A stretch of DNA of 25,173 bases from the NCBI GenBank assembly GCA_964474045.1, contig CAYYRC010000032.1, positions 1 to 25,173 of the forward strand. The letters run 5' to 3'. Every line of letters begins with the position of its first letter. Position 1 is the stretch's first letter. Source of the DNA: JACJWR01 sp964474045. Lineage in GTDB: Bacteria > Actinomycetota > Actinomycetes > S36-B12 > UBA10799. Of the stretch, positions 7,367 to 15,024 are shown one piece after another. The notes below the pieces were generated by a model, which was given only the letters and a program-made list of their open reading frames with translations, did no database searches and was not told where the DNA came from. Position numbers and translations under genes: made by a program.

Positions 7367-8553
7367 GTTCAGCGTCATCAGTCGATGACTTCCCAACGGT
7401 TGGGATCATCGGCGGAGGTCAGCTTGCGCGGATGGCACAGCAGGCAGCAATTGCCCTGGGCATCAACATTCGCGTGCTGGCAGCGGCTGAGGGTGACAGT
7501 GCGGCCTTGGTGATCAACGACGTTCGGGTCGGCAACCACGATGATCCACAGGCGGTGTTCGAATTCGCCGAGGGTGTTGACGTCGTTACGTTCGATCATG
7601 AACATGTCCCGCCGTCAATCCTGCGCGAGCTTCAGGCAAGCGGACTTGCAGTACGTCCCGGGCCGGATGCCTTGATACACGCGCAAGACAAGATCGCCAT
7701 GCGTCGGGCGCTCACCGATGCCGGTTTGCCGTGCCCGTCGTGGGGTTCGATTGCAGCGGATGCGCCTGTCGAGCAAATGCGCGAAGCCCTCGCTGCGTTC
7801 GGTGAGAAGGTTCAGTGGCCGATCGTCCTGAAGACTTCCCGCGGAGGTTACGACGGCCGGGGAGTCTGGCTGGCGGACACCCTTGAAGAGGCGGTCTCGA
7901 TCATTGAAGACAACCCCTTGGAATCGCCCGCGGCCTGGCTTCTCGAAGAACGGGTCACCTTCCGCCGTGAGCTTGCTGCTCAAATCGCCCGCTCACCACA
8001 CGGACAGGCAGTTGCCTACCCGGTCGTGGAGACCGTGCAGACCGAGGGCATCTGTCGCGAAGTTATCGCCCCGGCTCCAGACCTTGATGCCGACCTCGCG
8101 ATTTCAGCGCAGAGCATTGCGCTGCGGGTAGCGGACGTTGTCGGGGTGACCGGGATGCTTGCGGTGGAAATGTTCGAGACCGCCGATGGTCTGCTGATCA
8201 ACGAATTGGCTATGCGCCCTCACAATTCCGGACATTGGTCGATCGACGGTGCGGTGACCTCACAATTCGAAAACCACTTGCGGGCCGTGTTGGATTTGCC
8301 TCTGGGGAGCCCGGCCACGCGAGCGCCATACTCGGTCATGGTCAACGTGATTGGAACCGACAAGGGCGATCTGTATTCGGCCTACCGACACGTCATGGCG
8401 CGTGATCCGCATTTGAAGGTGCACTTGTATGGCAAGACGCCACGTCGCGGGCGCAAACTTGGACATGTCACCGTGACAGGCGAGGATCTAGCGTCCCTAC
8501 GCCAGAGGGCGCACCACGCAGCCGACTATCTAGCAGGAGTCATCGATGAGTGA
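7363..8553 (+). CDS. purK: N5-carboxyaminoimidazole ribonucleotide synthase
   Basis: ATP-grasp enzyme that converts aminoimidazole ribonucleotide, bicarbonate and ATP to N5-CAIR in de novo purine synthesis. The N-terminal nucleotide-binding fold shows VGIIGGGQLARM (13-24). The ATP-grasp core shows IVLKTSRGGYDGRGVW (154-169), the EERV segment (205-208) and the metal-binding NELAMRPHNSGHW motif (280-292). The 396-residue length is slightly above average because of a short N-terminal extension. The start is a GTG overlapping the epimerase stop. Its own stop lies 8 nt inside the start of purE, so the two consecutive pathway enzymes are translationally coupled. Confidence 0.95.
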   Translation: MSSASSVDDFPTVGIIGGGQLARMAQQAAIALGINIRVLAAAEGDSAALVINDVRVGNHDDPQAVFEFAEGVDVVTFDHEHVPPSILRELQASGLAVRPGPDALIHAQDKIAMRRALTDAGLPCPSWGSIAADAPVEQMREALAAFGEKVQWPIVLKTSRGGYDGRGVWLADTLEEAVSIIEDNPLESPAAWLLEERVTFRRELAAQIARSPHGQAVAYPVVETVQTEGICREVIAPAPDLDADLAISAQSIALRVADVVGVTGMLAVEMFETADGLLINELAMRPHNSGHWSIDGAVTSQFENHLRAVLDLPLGSPATRAPYSVMVNVIGTDKGDLYSAYRHVMARDPHLKVHLYGKTPRRGRKLGHVTVTGEDLASLRQRAHHAADYLAGVIDE

Positions 8554-9049
8554 AAACACGCTTGACCCAGTCGTCGGCGTTGTCATGGGGTCGGATTCGG
8601 ACTGGCCAACGATGAAGGCTGCGACTGAGGTCCTCTCGGAGTTTGACGTTCCGTTTGAGGCCGACGTTGTGTCGGCCCATCGGATGCCCGAAGAGATGAT
8701 CGCCTACGGCAAGGGCGCGGCCGATCGAGGCCTGCGTGTCATCATCGCTGGCGCAGGCGGAGCGGCTCACCTGCCGGGGATGTTGGCAGCGGTAACTCCG
8801 CTGCCGGTGATCGGGGTGCCTGTCGCGCTGAAGCACCTTGATGGACTTGATTCGCTGCTGTCCATCGTGCAGATGCCGGCGGGGGTACCCGTCGCTGCAG
8901 TGGCCGTGGATAACGCGCGCAATGCCGGCCTGCTGGCTGTTCGAATCCTCGGTGCCTCTGATGACGCACTGCGCAAGCGCATGCTCGACTTCCAACTTGA
9001 GCTTCAGGCCAGCGCCAAGGCCAAGGGGGCTCGCCTGCGGGGCGAGTGA
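8546..9049 (+). CDS. purE: N5-CAIR mutase, class I
   Basis: Converts the PurK product N5-CAIR to CAIR in purine biosynthesis; class I PurE proteins form octamers. The sequence shows GSDSDW (15-20), the catalytic SAHRMP loop with H45 at the same number as in E. coli PurE, and the AGAGGAAHLPGM phosphate-binding loop (70-81). The length of 167 residues is typical. The ATG at 8546 lies inside the end of purK, with AGGAG at 8534-8538 as ribosome-binding site. Confidence 0.96.
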   Translation: MSENTLDPVVGVVMGSDSDWPTMKAATEVLSEFDVPFEADVVSAHRMPEEMIAYGKGAADRGLRVIIAGAGGAAHLPGMLAAVTPLPVIGVPVALKHLDGLDSLLSIVQMPAGVPVAAVAVDNARNAGLLAVRILGASDDALRKRMLDFQLELQASAKAKGARLRGE

Positions 9050-9061
9050 GTCAAGAATCCC

Positions 9062-9077
9062 GGCACCGCCGAGTGCC
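9062..9077. terminator. Candidate bidirectional terminator between purE and LCP gene
   Basis: GGCAC (9062-9066) and GTGCC (9073-9077) can pair around a six-base loop, in the 36-nt gap between the convergent purE and LCP genes. There is no T-run, and the evidence is limited to the stem and its position. Confidence 0.35.
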
Positions 9078-9085
9078 AGCGTGGA

Positions 9086-10507
9086 CTACGCGCAGGCATC
9101 GTCAGCGGCGGTCTTTGGCTTGGACCCGGCAGCAGCTGGATCCGCGGCCGGTCCAGATACCTTTACGGCCTTCACTCCGTTGTAGCCGCTACCAACCGTG
9201 ATGCGGAATGTGCGTCCCAGGTTCTTGACCGGCTTCACCGTCGCGTCGGGCAACGCCGCTTGAAGTGTCTTCAGTGAGTTGTCGTAGCGGGGGTCGTATT
9301 CAATGACCGTCTCTTCGCCAGTCCGTTTGGGTGCATTAGCGGCGATACCAACAACGCTGTATCCGGCCGCTTTCAGTTCCTTCATGGCCTTGGTTCCCTG
9401 CCCAGAAACGGTCGAGCCATTCAGAACGCGGACGCTGATTGATGACGGCGCGACCTCGACAGTCGGTCCGCTTGCTTCAGCAGCCTTCTCAACGAGCGGA
9501 TCGCCGGTCTTGAGACGGTTGAAAAGTTCCGTGGATTTGGCTTGATCCCAGACGACGACTGAGCCGACACCCGGCGCCGACGTCTCGGCCCCGAGCGGGA
9601 TCGTCTGGAAGGTCACATTCGACGGATTGACCGCACGCATCTTCGCGGCAAGGTTCCACATATCGCGCTTGCTGAAGTTCTCATCGACAGTGACGGCACC
9701 GGCCGCCGAATTCAAGAACGCGACCATTCGTGCGGGATTCAAGATGGTCGACGGACTGAGCGCCTGCTTGAACATCGCACCAACGAACGTTTGTTGGCGC
9801 TTCATCCGACCGAGGTCGGCGCTCGGGTCGAAGTAACGGGCGCGGACGAAGCCAAGTCCCTCAGTGCCATTGAGCATCTGATTACCGGCGGGAAGGTCGA
9901 GCCCGGACTTCTGGTCCTTGATTGGCGTCTTGAGACACAGCGGAACGCCGCCAAGGCCATCGACCATGCTTACGAAGCCTTGGAAGTTGATTTCCGCGTA
10001 GTGGTCGATATGAACACCGGTCGAACGTTCAACGGTCTCAACGGCGAGGCTCGGCCCACCGATGCTGAACGCGGCGTTGATCTTCTGTTTTGTGGAAGGA
10101 ATCGTCTTGCCCGACGAAGTGGTGAAGGCTGGAATCTCGACGTACGAGTCGCGCGGGATACTCACGATTCCGACTGATCCGTCATCGGCGAGGTGGGCAA
10201 TCATCATCGAGTCGGTGTGGCTGCCGTATTCGGACTGACCGACGTGCAATTTCTTGCGCTCGGACTTGGAGAGTCCTGTGCGGTCATCAGATCCGACGAG
10301 CAGGATGTTGGTTCCACCATCGTTCTCGGGCCTGTTCTTCACAAGGCCAAAGACTTCGGTTCGCTTGACTTGATCGGTTACCTCGGTCGCAGTGGCGTAA
10401 CCAACGCCGCTGGCAACGAGCACACCAGCCGCCACCACAACGCCGAAGAGGCGCATTGGGTGTCTTTGGCGCATGCTGCTCGCCGGTGCCATGCGGATGC
10501 CTTTCAT
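9086..10507 (-). CDS. LytR-CpsA-Psr (LCP) family glycopolymer ligase, copy 1
   Basis: LCP proteins transfer undecaprenyl-pyrophosphate-linked glycopolymers onto peptidoglycan (wall teichoic acid in Firmicutes, arabinogalactan in mycobacteria). A short cytoplasmic N-terminus is followed by one membrane helix (about 19-40). The extracellular LCP domain (about 65-245) has NILLVGSDDR, HTDSMMI, the SIPRDSYVEIP strand with the conserved Arg, and the FVRARYFDPSADLGRMKRQQ helix. A LytR_C domain (about 355-438) and a low-complexity tail follow. The frame opens at ATG 10507, but ATG 10492 (residue 6) has GAAAGG at a good distance and may be the true start. It diverges from the glycosyltransferase gene and probably acts on the polymer built by this locus. 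The exact polymer is inferred. Confidence 0.9.
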   Translation of the reverse strand: MKGIRMAPASSMRQRHPMRLFGVVVAAGVLVASGVGYATATEVTDQVKRTEVFGLVKNRPENDGGTNILLVGSDDRTGLSKSERKKLHVGQSEYGSHTDSMMIAHLADDGSVGIVSIPRDSYVEIPAFTTSSGKTIPSTKQKINAAFSIGGPSLAVETVERSTGVHIDHYAEINFQGFVSMVDGLGGVPLCLKTPIKDQKSGLDLPAGNQMLNGTEGLGFVRARYFDPSADLGRMKRQQTFVGAMFKQALSPSTILNPARMVAFLNSAAGAVTVDENFSKRDMWNLAAKMRAVNPSNVTFQTIPLGAETSAPGVGSVVVWDQAKSTELFNRLKTGDPLVEKAAEASGPTVEVAPSSISVRVLNGSTVSGQGTKAMKELKAAGYSVVGIAANAPKRTGEETVIEYDPRYDNSLKTLQAALPDATVKPVKNLGRTFRITVGSGYNGVKAVKVSGPAADPAAAGSKPKTAADDACA

Positions 10508-10589
10508 TTGGTGGTCTCAATTGGTTGCGACGCGCCCGGTAGTCCTGACGTTCCAGGTTTACAAGAACATCACGTTCTCGCTATTTGCC

Positions 10590-10601
10590 GTGTATTTACA
10601 C
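10590..10601. promoter_or_regulatory. Dyad GTGTA-TT-TACAC in the divergent LCP/glycosyltransferase region
   Basis: A short inverted repeat (5-bp arms, two-base centre) lies in the 239-nt region between two divergently transcribed surface-polymer genes. A second dyad, AGAAC-N5-GTTCT, is at 10564-10578. Both have the size of dimeric regulator sites, but nothing else supports that role. The remaining intergenic sequence shows no ORF I would support. Confidence 0.2.
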
Positions 10602-10733
10602 CGCGGTGGGGCGCTGGGGAAGGCAATCAACGCTGTGGATGATGCTAAGTCGCAATTCGGCGAACCGAAGCTTGCGGCACGCCGAGAGTCAATATCGGGG
10701 GCAGCATGTGTGCTTGCGAAGAAGTGAAAGTAG

Positions 10734-10739
10734 TAATGT
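10734..10739 (+). promoter_or_regulatory. Candidate -10 box for leaderless glycosyltransferase mRNA
   Basis: TAATGT ends 7 nt before the ATG at 10747. A TTGCGA hexamer lies 14 nt upstream at 10714-10719, which is a short spacing for a -35 element. The ATG lacks a good ribosome-binding site, so a leaderless transcript is plausible. Confidence 0.35.
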
Positions 10740-10746
10740 CCCACCG

Positions 10747-11814
10747 ATGGCTACTCCAGGTGATCATGTGGCAGCGGAGCGCGAGTTAATCGTGGATGTC
10801 CGTGATGGCGAGGCGCATTTCGGTGACGCCGTGTCGGTAATTATGCCGGTCCTCAATGAGGAGCGGCACTTAAGAGAAGCTGTCGGGGCAGTGCTCGATC
10901 AGGACTTTCCGGGTTTGATCGAAGTGATCCTTGCGCTCGGCCCATCCACAGACAACACAGACTCGGTGGCGGCCGATCTTGTGGCCGGAGATTCTCGGGT
11001 GCGCACTGTGTCGAACCCATCCGGTCGCACTCCCACCGGGCTGAACGCTGCGCTGCAGGTGGCGACGCACTCGATCATCGTTCGGGTGGATGGTCATTGC
11101 GAACTTCCCCACGACTACATCTCTCGCGCTGTGGAAACCCTGATCCGCACCGGTGCCGACAACGTCGGCGGCGTCATGGCTGCGGAGGGGACCACGGACT
11201 TCGAGTCGGCTGTGGCGTTGGCGATGACCTCCAAACTTGGCGTTGGCGGTGCGCCCTTCCATGTGGGTGGCCAGGAGGGCGAAGCGCAAACCGTCTACCT
11301 CGGAGTCTTCCGCGCCCAGACGCTGCAACGGGTCGGTGGCTACGACGAGTCTTTCGACCGCGCTCAGGATTGGGAGATGAACCACCGAATCCGGTCCCTG
11401 GGCGGGAAGATCTGGTTCAACCCACAGATGCAGGTGTCTTACCGTCCGCGGCCAGACGTAAGAGCGCTAGCCCGCCAGTACTTCCAGTACGGAACGTGGC
11501 GGCGCGAGGTTATGCGGCGCCACCCTGAGACTGTTCAGGCCCGCTACCTGGCACCGCCAGTGGCTGTGGCAGCAATCGGCGTCGGGGTTGCCGCCGGCAT
11601 CATTGGTGCGGTCGTCCCGTCGGCCGCCGCGTTGCGGCTTGGTTGGCTGATTCCAGGCGGATATGCCGCCGCTGTGACTCTTGGCGGGATTGCGATCTCG
11701 CGCGGCGAGAGCCTTTCCGTGAGGTCACGCGTGCCAGCGGTTTTGGCGACCATGCACTTGTCATGGGGTGTGGGTTTCCTCACCTCACGACCGCAAACAG
11801 GTGGAAAGTCCTGA
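10747..11814 (+). CDS. Family 2 glycosyltransferase with C-terminal membrane segments
   Basis: Inverting GT-A glycosyltransferase of about 355 residues, similar in layout to the succinoglycan ExoA group. The nucleotide-binding start is SVIMPVLNEERHL. The metal-binding DxD-type motif is replaced by VDGH, as in many ExoA-like enzymes, and the acceptor/base region is FDRAQDWEMNHRIR. The last roughly 100 residues hold hydrophobic stretches that would hold it at the membrane. I start it at ATG 10747; in-frame codons upstream to 10585 encode unrelated sequence. A GTG at 10768, preceded by AGGTGATC, is an alternative. It heads a plus-strand set with the ABC exporter genes and probably adds a sugar to the lipid-linked precursor. 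Donor and acceptor are unknown. Confidence 0.85.
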   Translation: MATPGDHVAAERELIVDVRDGEAHFGDAVSVIMPVLNEERHLREAVGAVLDQDFPGLIEVILALGPSTDNTDSVAADLVAGDSRVRTVSNPSGRTPTGLNAALQVATHSIIVRVDGHCELPHDYISRAVETLIRTGADNVGGVMAAEGTTDFESAVALAMTSKLGVGGAPFHVGGQEGEAQTVYLGVFRAQTLQRVGGYDESFDRAQDWEMNHRIRSLGGKIWFNPQMQVSYRPRPDVRALARQYFQYGTWRREVMRRHPETVQARYLAPPVAVAAIGVGVAAGIIGAVVPSAAALRLGWLIPGGYAAAVTLGGIAISRGESLSVRSRVPAVLATMHLSWGVGFLTSRPQTGGKS

Positions 11815-11902
11815 TTGTTCCAGCGATTCGCGGCGGCGTGTGCTCGCCCAATTTCAAAAACCGACCTATCATCGAAAAGCGCGTCTGCGAGGGGAGTTAC
11901 TT

Positions 11903-12784
11903 GTGGCAAAGGCTGCCATCGACGTCAAGACCGTCGCTGACGACGACGAATTCAACGGCAACTATCACGTCTACGAGCCCTATAGGGCCGGCCTTCCCCG
12001 CAATTTCTCGGGATACGTAAGGGAACTCTGGCGTCGCCGAGAGTTCATGGCTGAAATGACTCGGGCAAATGTTCGGGCCAATCAGCTCGACACCTTGTTC
12101 GGTCGGTTGTGGAACGTGATCAACCCGTTGCTCATGGGGATGGTCTACTTCCTGCTTGTCGCGATTCTTGCTCGCGGCGCGACCATTCCGCACTACTTCG
12201 TGTACCTGTTGTCGGGGCTCTTCATATTTGACGTCCTCGAGACCTCTATGAAGCAAGGCGCGTCGTCCGTTACTGGGTCCGCCCGTATGGTGACCAACAC
12301 GGCCTTCCCAAAGGCACTGTTGCCATTGTCCGCGGTGCGGGGCGCACTTGCAGAGCTTTGGCCGTCCCTCGTCGTCTTAGTCGTGGCGGGTCTGCTCTTT
12401 GGAGTGCGTCCACAGTGGACGTGGTTGTTGGGCATTCCCGTTTTGGCATTACTCACGATCTTCTGTGCGGGTATGGCGATGCTGCTTGCAACGATGCAGG
12501 TGTACTTCCGCGACACGAAGAGTTTCCTGCCCTACTTCCTGCGGCTGTGGTTCTTCGCGTCTCCGGTGCTGTGGACGGCAGATCAGTTGCCCAAGAGCGG
12601 TGAGTTTCTCCGATACATCAATCCGATGTTCGACTTCGTCGGCACGTGGAGCAATGCATTCGTTTACGGGGAATGGCCACCCCTGAGCGTTTGGCCCGTC
12701 ATGCTCGGATGGGCGCTGGTCGCCCTGCTCATTGGCGGGTACGTCTTTCTATCTAGGGAGCGGGACTTTGCCGTCAGAATCTGA
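11903..12784 (+). CDS. ABC-2 type polysaccharide/teichoic acid exporter, permease (Wzm/TagG-like)
   Basis: Membrane half of an ABC exporter for lipid-linked surface polymers. The protein has about 293 residues with six predicted helices (about 72-91, 98-115, 148-167, 174-199, 210-226 and 265-285), an amphipathic N-terminal stretch ending in WRRREFMAEMTRANVRANQ, and the ABC-2 features YFRDTKSFLPY and SPVLWT. The start is GTG 11903, chosen because GAGGGGAG lies at 11889-11896; the open frame to 11768 overlaps the glycosyltransferase gene and codes for nothing like the family. A TATCAT hexamer at 11867-11872 could be a local -10 element. The next gene encodes the ATPase, overlapping by 17 nt. 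Confidence 0.88.
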   Translation: MAKAAIDVKTVADDDEFNGNYHVYEPYRAGLPRNFSGYVRELWRRREFMAEMTRANVRANQLDTLFGRLWNVINPLLMGMVYFLLVAILARGATIPHYFVYLLSGLFIFDVLETSMKQGASSVTGSARMVTNTAFPKALLPLSAVRGALAELWPSLVVLVVAGLLFGVRPQWTWLLGIPVLALLTIFCAGMAMLLATMQVYFRDTKSFLPYFLRLWFFASPVLWTADQLPKSGEFLRYINPMFDFVGTWSNAFVYGEWPPLSVWPVMLGWALVALLIGGYVFLSRERDFAVRI

Positions 12785-13550
12785 GCCCGCGATTAGTGTC
12801 CAGCACCTCTCGATGACCTACCGGACGACGTTCGAGAAGCGCCCGACCCTGAAGGACTCGCTGCGTCGCGTTGGCCGTGGCGAGCGAGTGGTTCGCGAGG
12901 TCGAAGCGCTCAAGGATGTGACCTTCGACCTACCACGCAGCCGTGTTCTGGGCATCGTAGGAAACAATGGCGCCGGCAAGACCACGTTGGTGCGTGCAAT
13001 GTCTGGCATCCTGCCTCCGACTGAAGGCCGCATTGAGATCCGCGGACGCGTAAGCACACTGCTTGCGCTCGGCGTCGGATTCAACACGAAACTCTCCGGA
13101 TACGAAAACATCATGTTGGGTGGTCTGGCCGTTGGTTACTCGCGCGCGGAGGTCGAAGAGAAGACTGATGAGATCGCAGAGTGGACCGAACTCGGCGACT
13201 TCCTCGAAATGCCCATGACGACCTACTCATCGGGTATGTCCGCCCGGTTGGCATTCGCCGTTGCGGTTCATATGGAGCCTGACATCCTCATCGTTGATGA
13301 GGCGCTGTCGACCGGTGATGCCTCGTTTAAGGCCAAAGCTCACGACAAGATGAATAGCCTCTTGGCAGAGGCCCACACGATGGTGCTGGTGTCACATGCA
13401 TTGGCAACTGTGGAAGAACTGTGCACCGATGCGATCTGGCTCGAGAAGGGTCAGCTGAAGATGTACGGCACGCCTGCGGAAGTGATTGCCGCCTATAACG
13501 AAAGCACTGGCGTGGACCCGGCTGCCGTCACCACGATGCAGGACTTCTAG
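12768..13550 (+). CDS. ABC exporter ATPase (Wzt/TagH-like)
   Basis: Energises the permease encoded just upstream. Visible motifs, numbered from the chosen start, are Walker A GNNGAGKTT (65-73), the family's variant signature YSSGMSARLAF (153-163), Walker B ILIVDE (173-178) and the H-loop H210 in VSHA. An insertion before Walker A (TTFEKRPTLKDSLRR) is typical of polysaccharide and teichoic-acid exporters. The 260-residue protein lacks the C-terminal carbohydrate-binding domain of some Wzt proteins, so export probably does not depend on recognising a chain-end modification. The start is TTG 12768, chosen because AGGGAG lies 7 nt upstream at 12755-12760; an upstream TTG at 12732 has no such site. 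Confidence 0.92.
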   Translation: MPSESEPAISVQHLSMTYRTTFEKRPTLKDSLRRVGRGERVVREVEALKDVTFDLPRSRVLGIVGNNGAGKTTLVRAMSGILPPTEGRIEIRGRVSTLLALGVGFNTKLSGYENIMLGGLAVGYSRAEVEEKTDEIAEWTELGDFLEMPMTTYSSGMSARLAFAVAVHMEPDILIVDEALSTGDASFKAKAHDKMNSLLAEAHTMVLVSHALATVEELCTDAIWLEKGQLKMYGTPAEVIAAYNESTGVDPAAVTTMQDF

Positions 13551-13563
13551 CCACACTGCGCGC

Positions 13564-13589
13564 TCGGTCGGTTTTCTACGGGCGACCGA
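13564..13589. terminator. Weak hairpin between convergent ABC ATPase and ugd genes
   Basis: TCGGTCG (13564-13570) and CGACCGA (13583-13589) are complementary 7-base arms with a 12-base loop that contains the ugd stop codon. It sits at the junction of two convergent genes and may help to end transcription, but the long loop makes this uncertain. Confidence 0.25.
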
Positions 13590-14907
13590 TTCCCTGGTAC
13601 TGCCACCCGGCGTCGCGCCACTGTGCCGGATCCAGCACGTTGCGGGCATCCAAAATTCGTCGCCCGGCAGTCCGGCTCGCAAGCTCGTGCGGATCAAGGG
13701 TGACGAACTCGTTCCATTCCGTCAGGAGCAGCACGATGTCTGCTCCTGCGCATGCCTCGACTGCTGAGTCAACGAAGTCCAAGGTAGGGAACTGCGCAGC
13801 AGCGTTGGCCATGGCCTTCGGGTCGTATACCCGAACATTGGCGCCCTGCAGGTGAAGGTTTGCCGCTACATCGAGCGCAGGCGAATCGCGTACGTCGTCG
13901 CTGTCGGGCTTGAATGCCGCGCCAAGCGCGGCAACCACCTTCTCGTTCACCGTTCCGCCGAGCATCGTGGCCGCAGCATTTGCAGTTCGGCTGCGTTGGC
14001 GCAGGTTGATGTCGTCGATTTCCTTAAGAAACGACAGTGCGTCATCAACTCCGAGCTCACCTGCGCGCGCCATGAACGCCCGAATGTCCTTCGGCAGGCA
14101 CCCGCCACCAAAACCAAGTCCAGCGCGAAGGAACTTCGAGCCGATTCTGTCGTCATAGCCGATCGCATGTGCCAGGGCCGTCACGTCAGCTCCGGCACGG
14201 TCGCATACCTCGGCCATCGCGTTGATGAAAGAGATCTTGGTTGCGAGGAACGAGTTGGCCGCCACTTTCACAAGTTCCGATGTGGCGAGGTCCGTGCGAA
14301 GGTAGGGCACACCGGCGGAAATCTGGTGGCTGTATACCTGACGCAGCAATTCATCGGCTGAGTCGCTGTCAGTGCCGATGACAATCCGGTCCGGGCGTTG
14401 GGTGTCCGCCACGGCGAAACCCTCGCGGAGAAACTCAGGGTTCCAGGCGAGTTCCACATGGACGCCTTCTGGAGCCAGCTTTTGACCGACGTCCCGAAGT
14501 CGAGCCGCAGTCCCAACAGGAACGGTCGATTTGCCGACGAGCAAAGCATCGCCGGTGAGGTGCGGGACGAGACCCTCAACTGCTGCATCGACATACGAGA
14601 TATCTGCGGCATTGGAGTTTGCGCTTTGTGGAGTGCCAACGCAGATGAAATGGACGTCACCAAAGGCGGCGGCTTCGGCCATGTCAGTGGTGAAGTGGAG
14701 GTGACCAGATTCCAGCGCCTGTTCGAGGACCTCGGGGAGGCCAGGCTCATAGAACGGCGGTTGCCCCGAACTAAGTTGCTTAACCTTGATTTCGTCGACG
14801 TCAACGCCGATGACTTCGAATCCAAAATTCGCCATGCAGGCTGCGTGGACTGCGCCGAGGTAGCCGGTGCCGACGACGCATAGGCGTGGCCGGGATTGTT
14901 CAGACAT
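13576..14907 (-). CDS. ugd: UDP-glucose 6-dehydrogenase
   Basis: Oxidises UDP-glucose to UDP-glucuronate with two NAD+. The 443 residues show the N-terminal Rossmann fold CVVGTGYLGAVHA (10-22), GKSTVPVGT (125-133), AWNPEFLREG (154-163), K214 in ELVKVAANSF and the catalytic C270 in GFGGGCLPKD, then the C-terminal UDP-binding domain (about 320-440). The frame is open up to 15198, but the family homology begins at ATG 14907. No strong Shine-Dalgarno sequence is present and a TAACCT box sits 7 nt upstream. UDP-GlcA is the substrate of the decarboxylase encoded at 22651-23619, so the two genes together supply UDP-xylose, or UDP-GlcA may itself be used. An alternative UDP-ManNAc dehydrogenase role is less likely from the motifs. 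Confidence 0.93.
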   Translation of the reverse strand: MSEQSRPRLCVVGTGYLGAVHAACMANFGFEVIGVDVDEIKVKQLSSGQPPFYEPGLPEVLEQALESGHLHFTTDMAEAAAFGDVHFICVGTPQSANSNAADISYVDAAVEGLVPHLTGDALLVGKSTVPVGTAARLRDVGQKLAPEGVHVELAWNPEFLREGFAVADTQRPDRIVIGTDSDSADELLRQVYSHQISAGVPYLRTDLATSELVKVAANSFLATKISFINAMAEVCDRAGADVTALAHAIGYDDRIGSKFLRAGLGFGGGCLPKDIRAFMARAGELGVDDALSFLKEIDDINLRQRSRTANAAATMLGGTVNEKVVAALGAAFKPDSDDVRDSPALDVAANLHLQGANVRVYDPKAMANAAAQFPTLDFVDSAVEACAGADIVLLLTEWNEFVTLDPHELASRTAGRRILDARNVLDPAQWRDAGWQYQGIGRP

Positions 14908-14914
14908 GGGCCTT

Positions 14915-14920
14915 AGGTTA
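14915..14920 (-). promoter_or_regulatory. Candidate -10 box for leaderless ugd mRNA
   Basis: On the minus strand TAACCT ends 7 nt before the ugd ATG at 14907, the same hexamer and nearly the same spacing as upstream of the GtrA-family gene. No clear -35 element is visible. Confidence 0.4.
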
Positions 14921-14945
14921 GTCCCAACGGTGTTTCCGGTATTCG

Positions 14946-14951
14946 TATACT
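14946..14951 (+). promoter_or_regulatory. Candidate -10 box (TATACT) for the second acyl-CoA dehydrogenase
   Basis: TATACT is a near-consensus -10 hexamer about 75 nt upstream of the ATG at 15025, in the divergent spacer shared with ugd. No convincing -35 element is seen at the normal distance. Confidence 0.35.
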
Positions 14952-15024
14952 CGCGAAGTACAAGCATCACCGAGTCTTCCCTTGCGGTGATACGCAATCC
15001 GCAACAGCAGGAGCGCTGGCCCAA

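Noticed and set aside
10193..10642. Plus-strand frame over the start of LCP gene 1
   Set aside because: It is antisense to the membrane helix and LCP domain start, with no recognisable protein features.
10585..10746. N-terminal extension of the first glycosyltransferase
   Set aside because: The residues do not resemble the family, and the ATG at 10747 has a -10-like box at leaderless spacing.
11768..11902. N-terminal extension of the exporter permease
   Set aside because: It overlaps the glycosyltransferase and has no family-like sequence; GTG 11903 has a strong ribosome-binding site.
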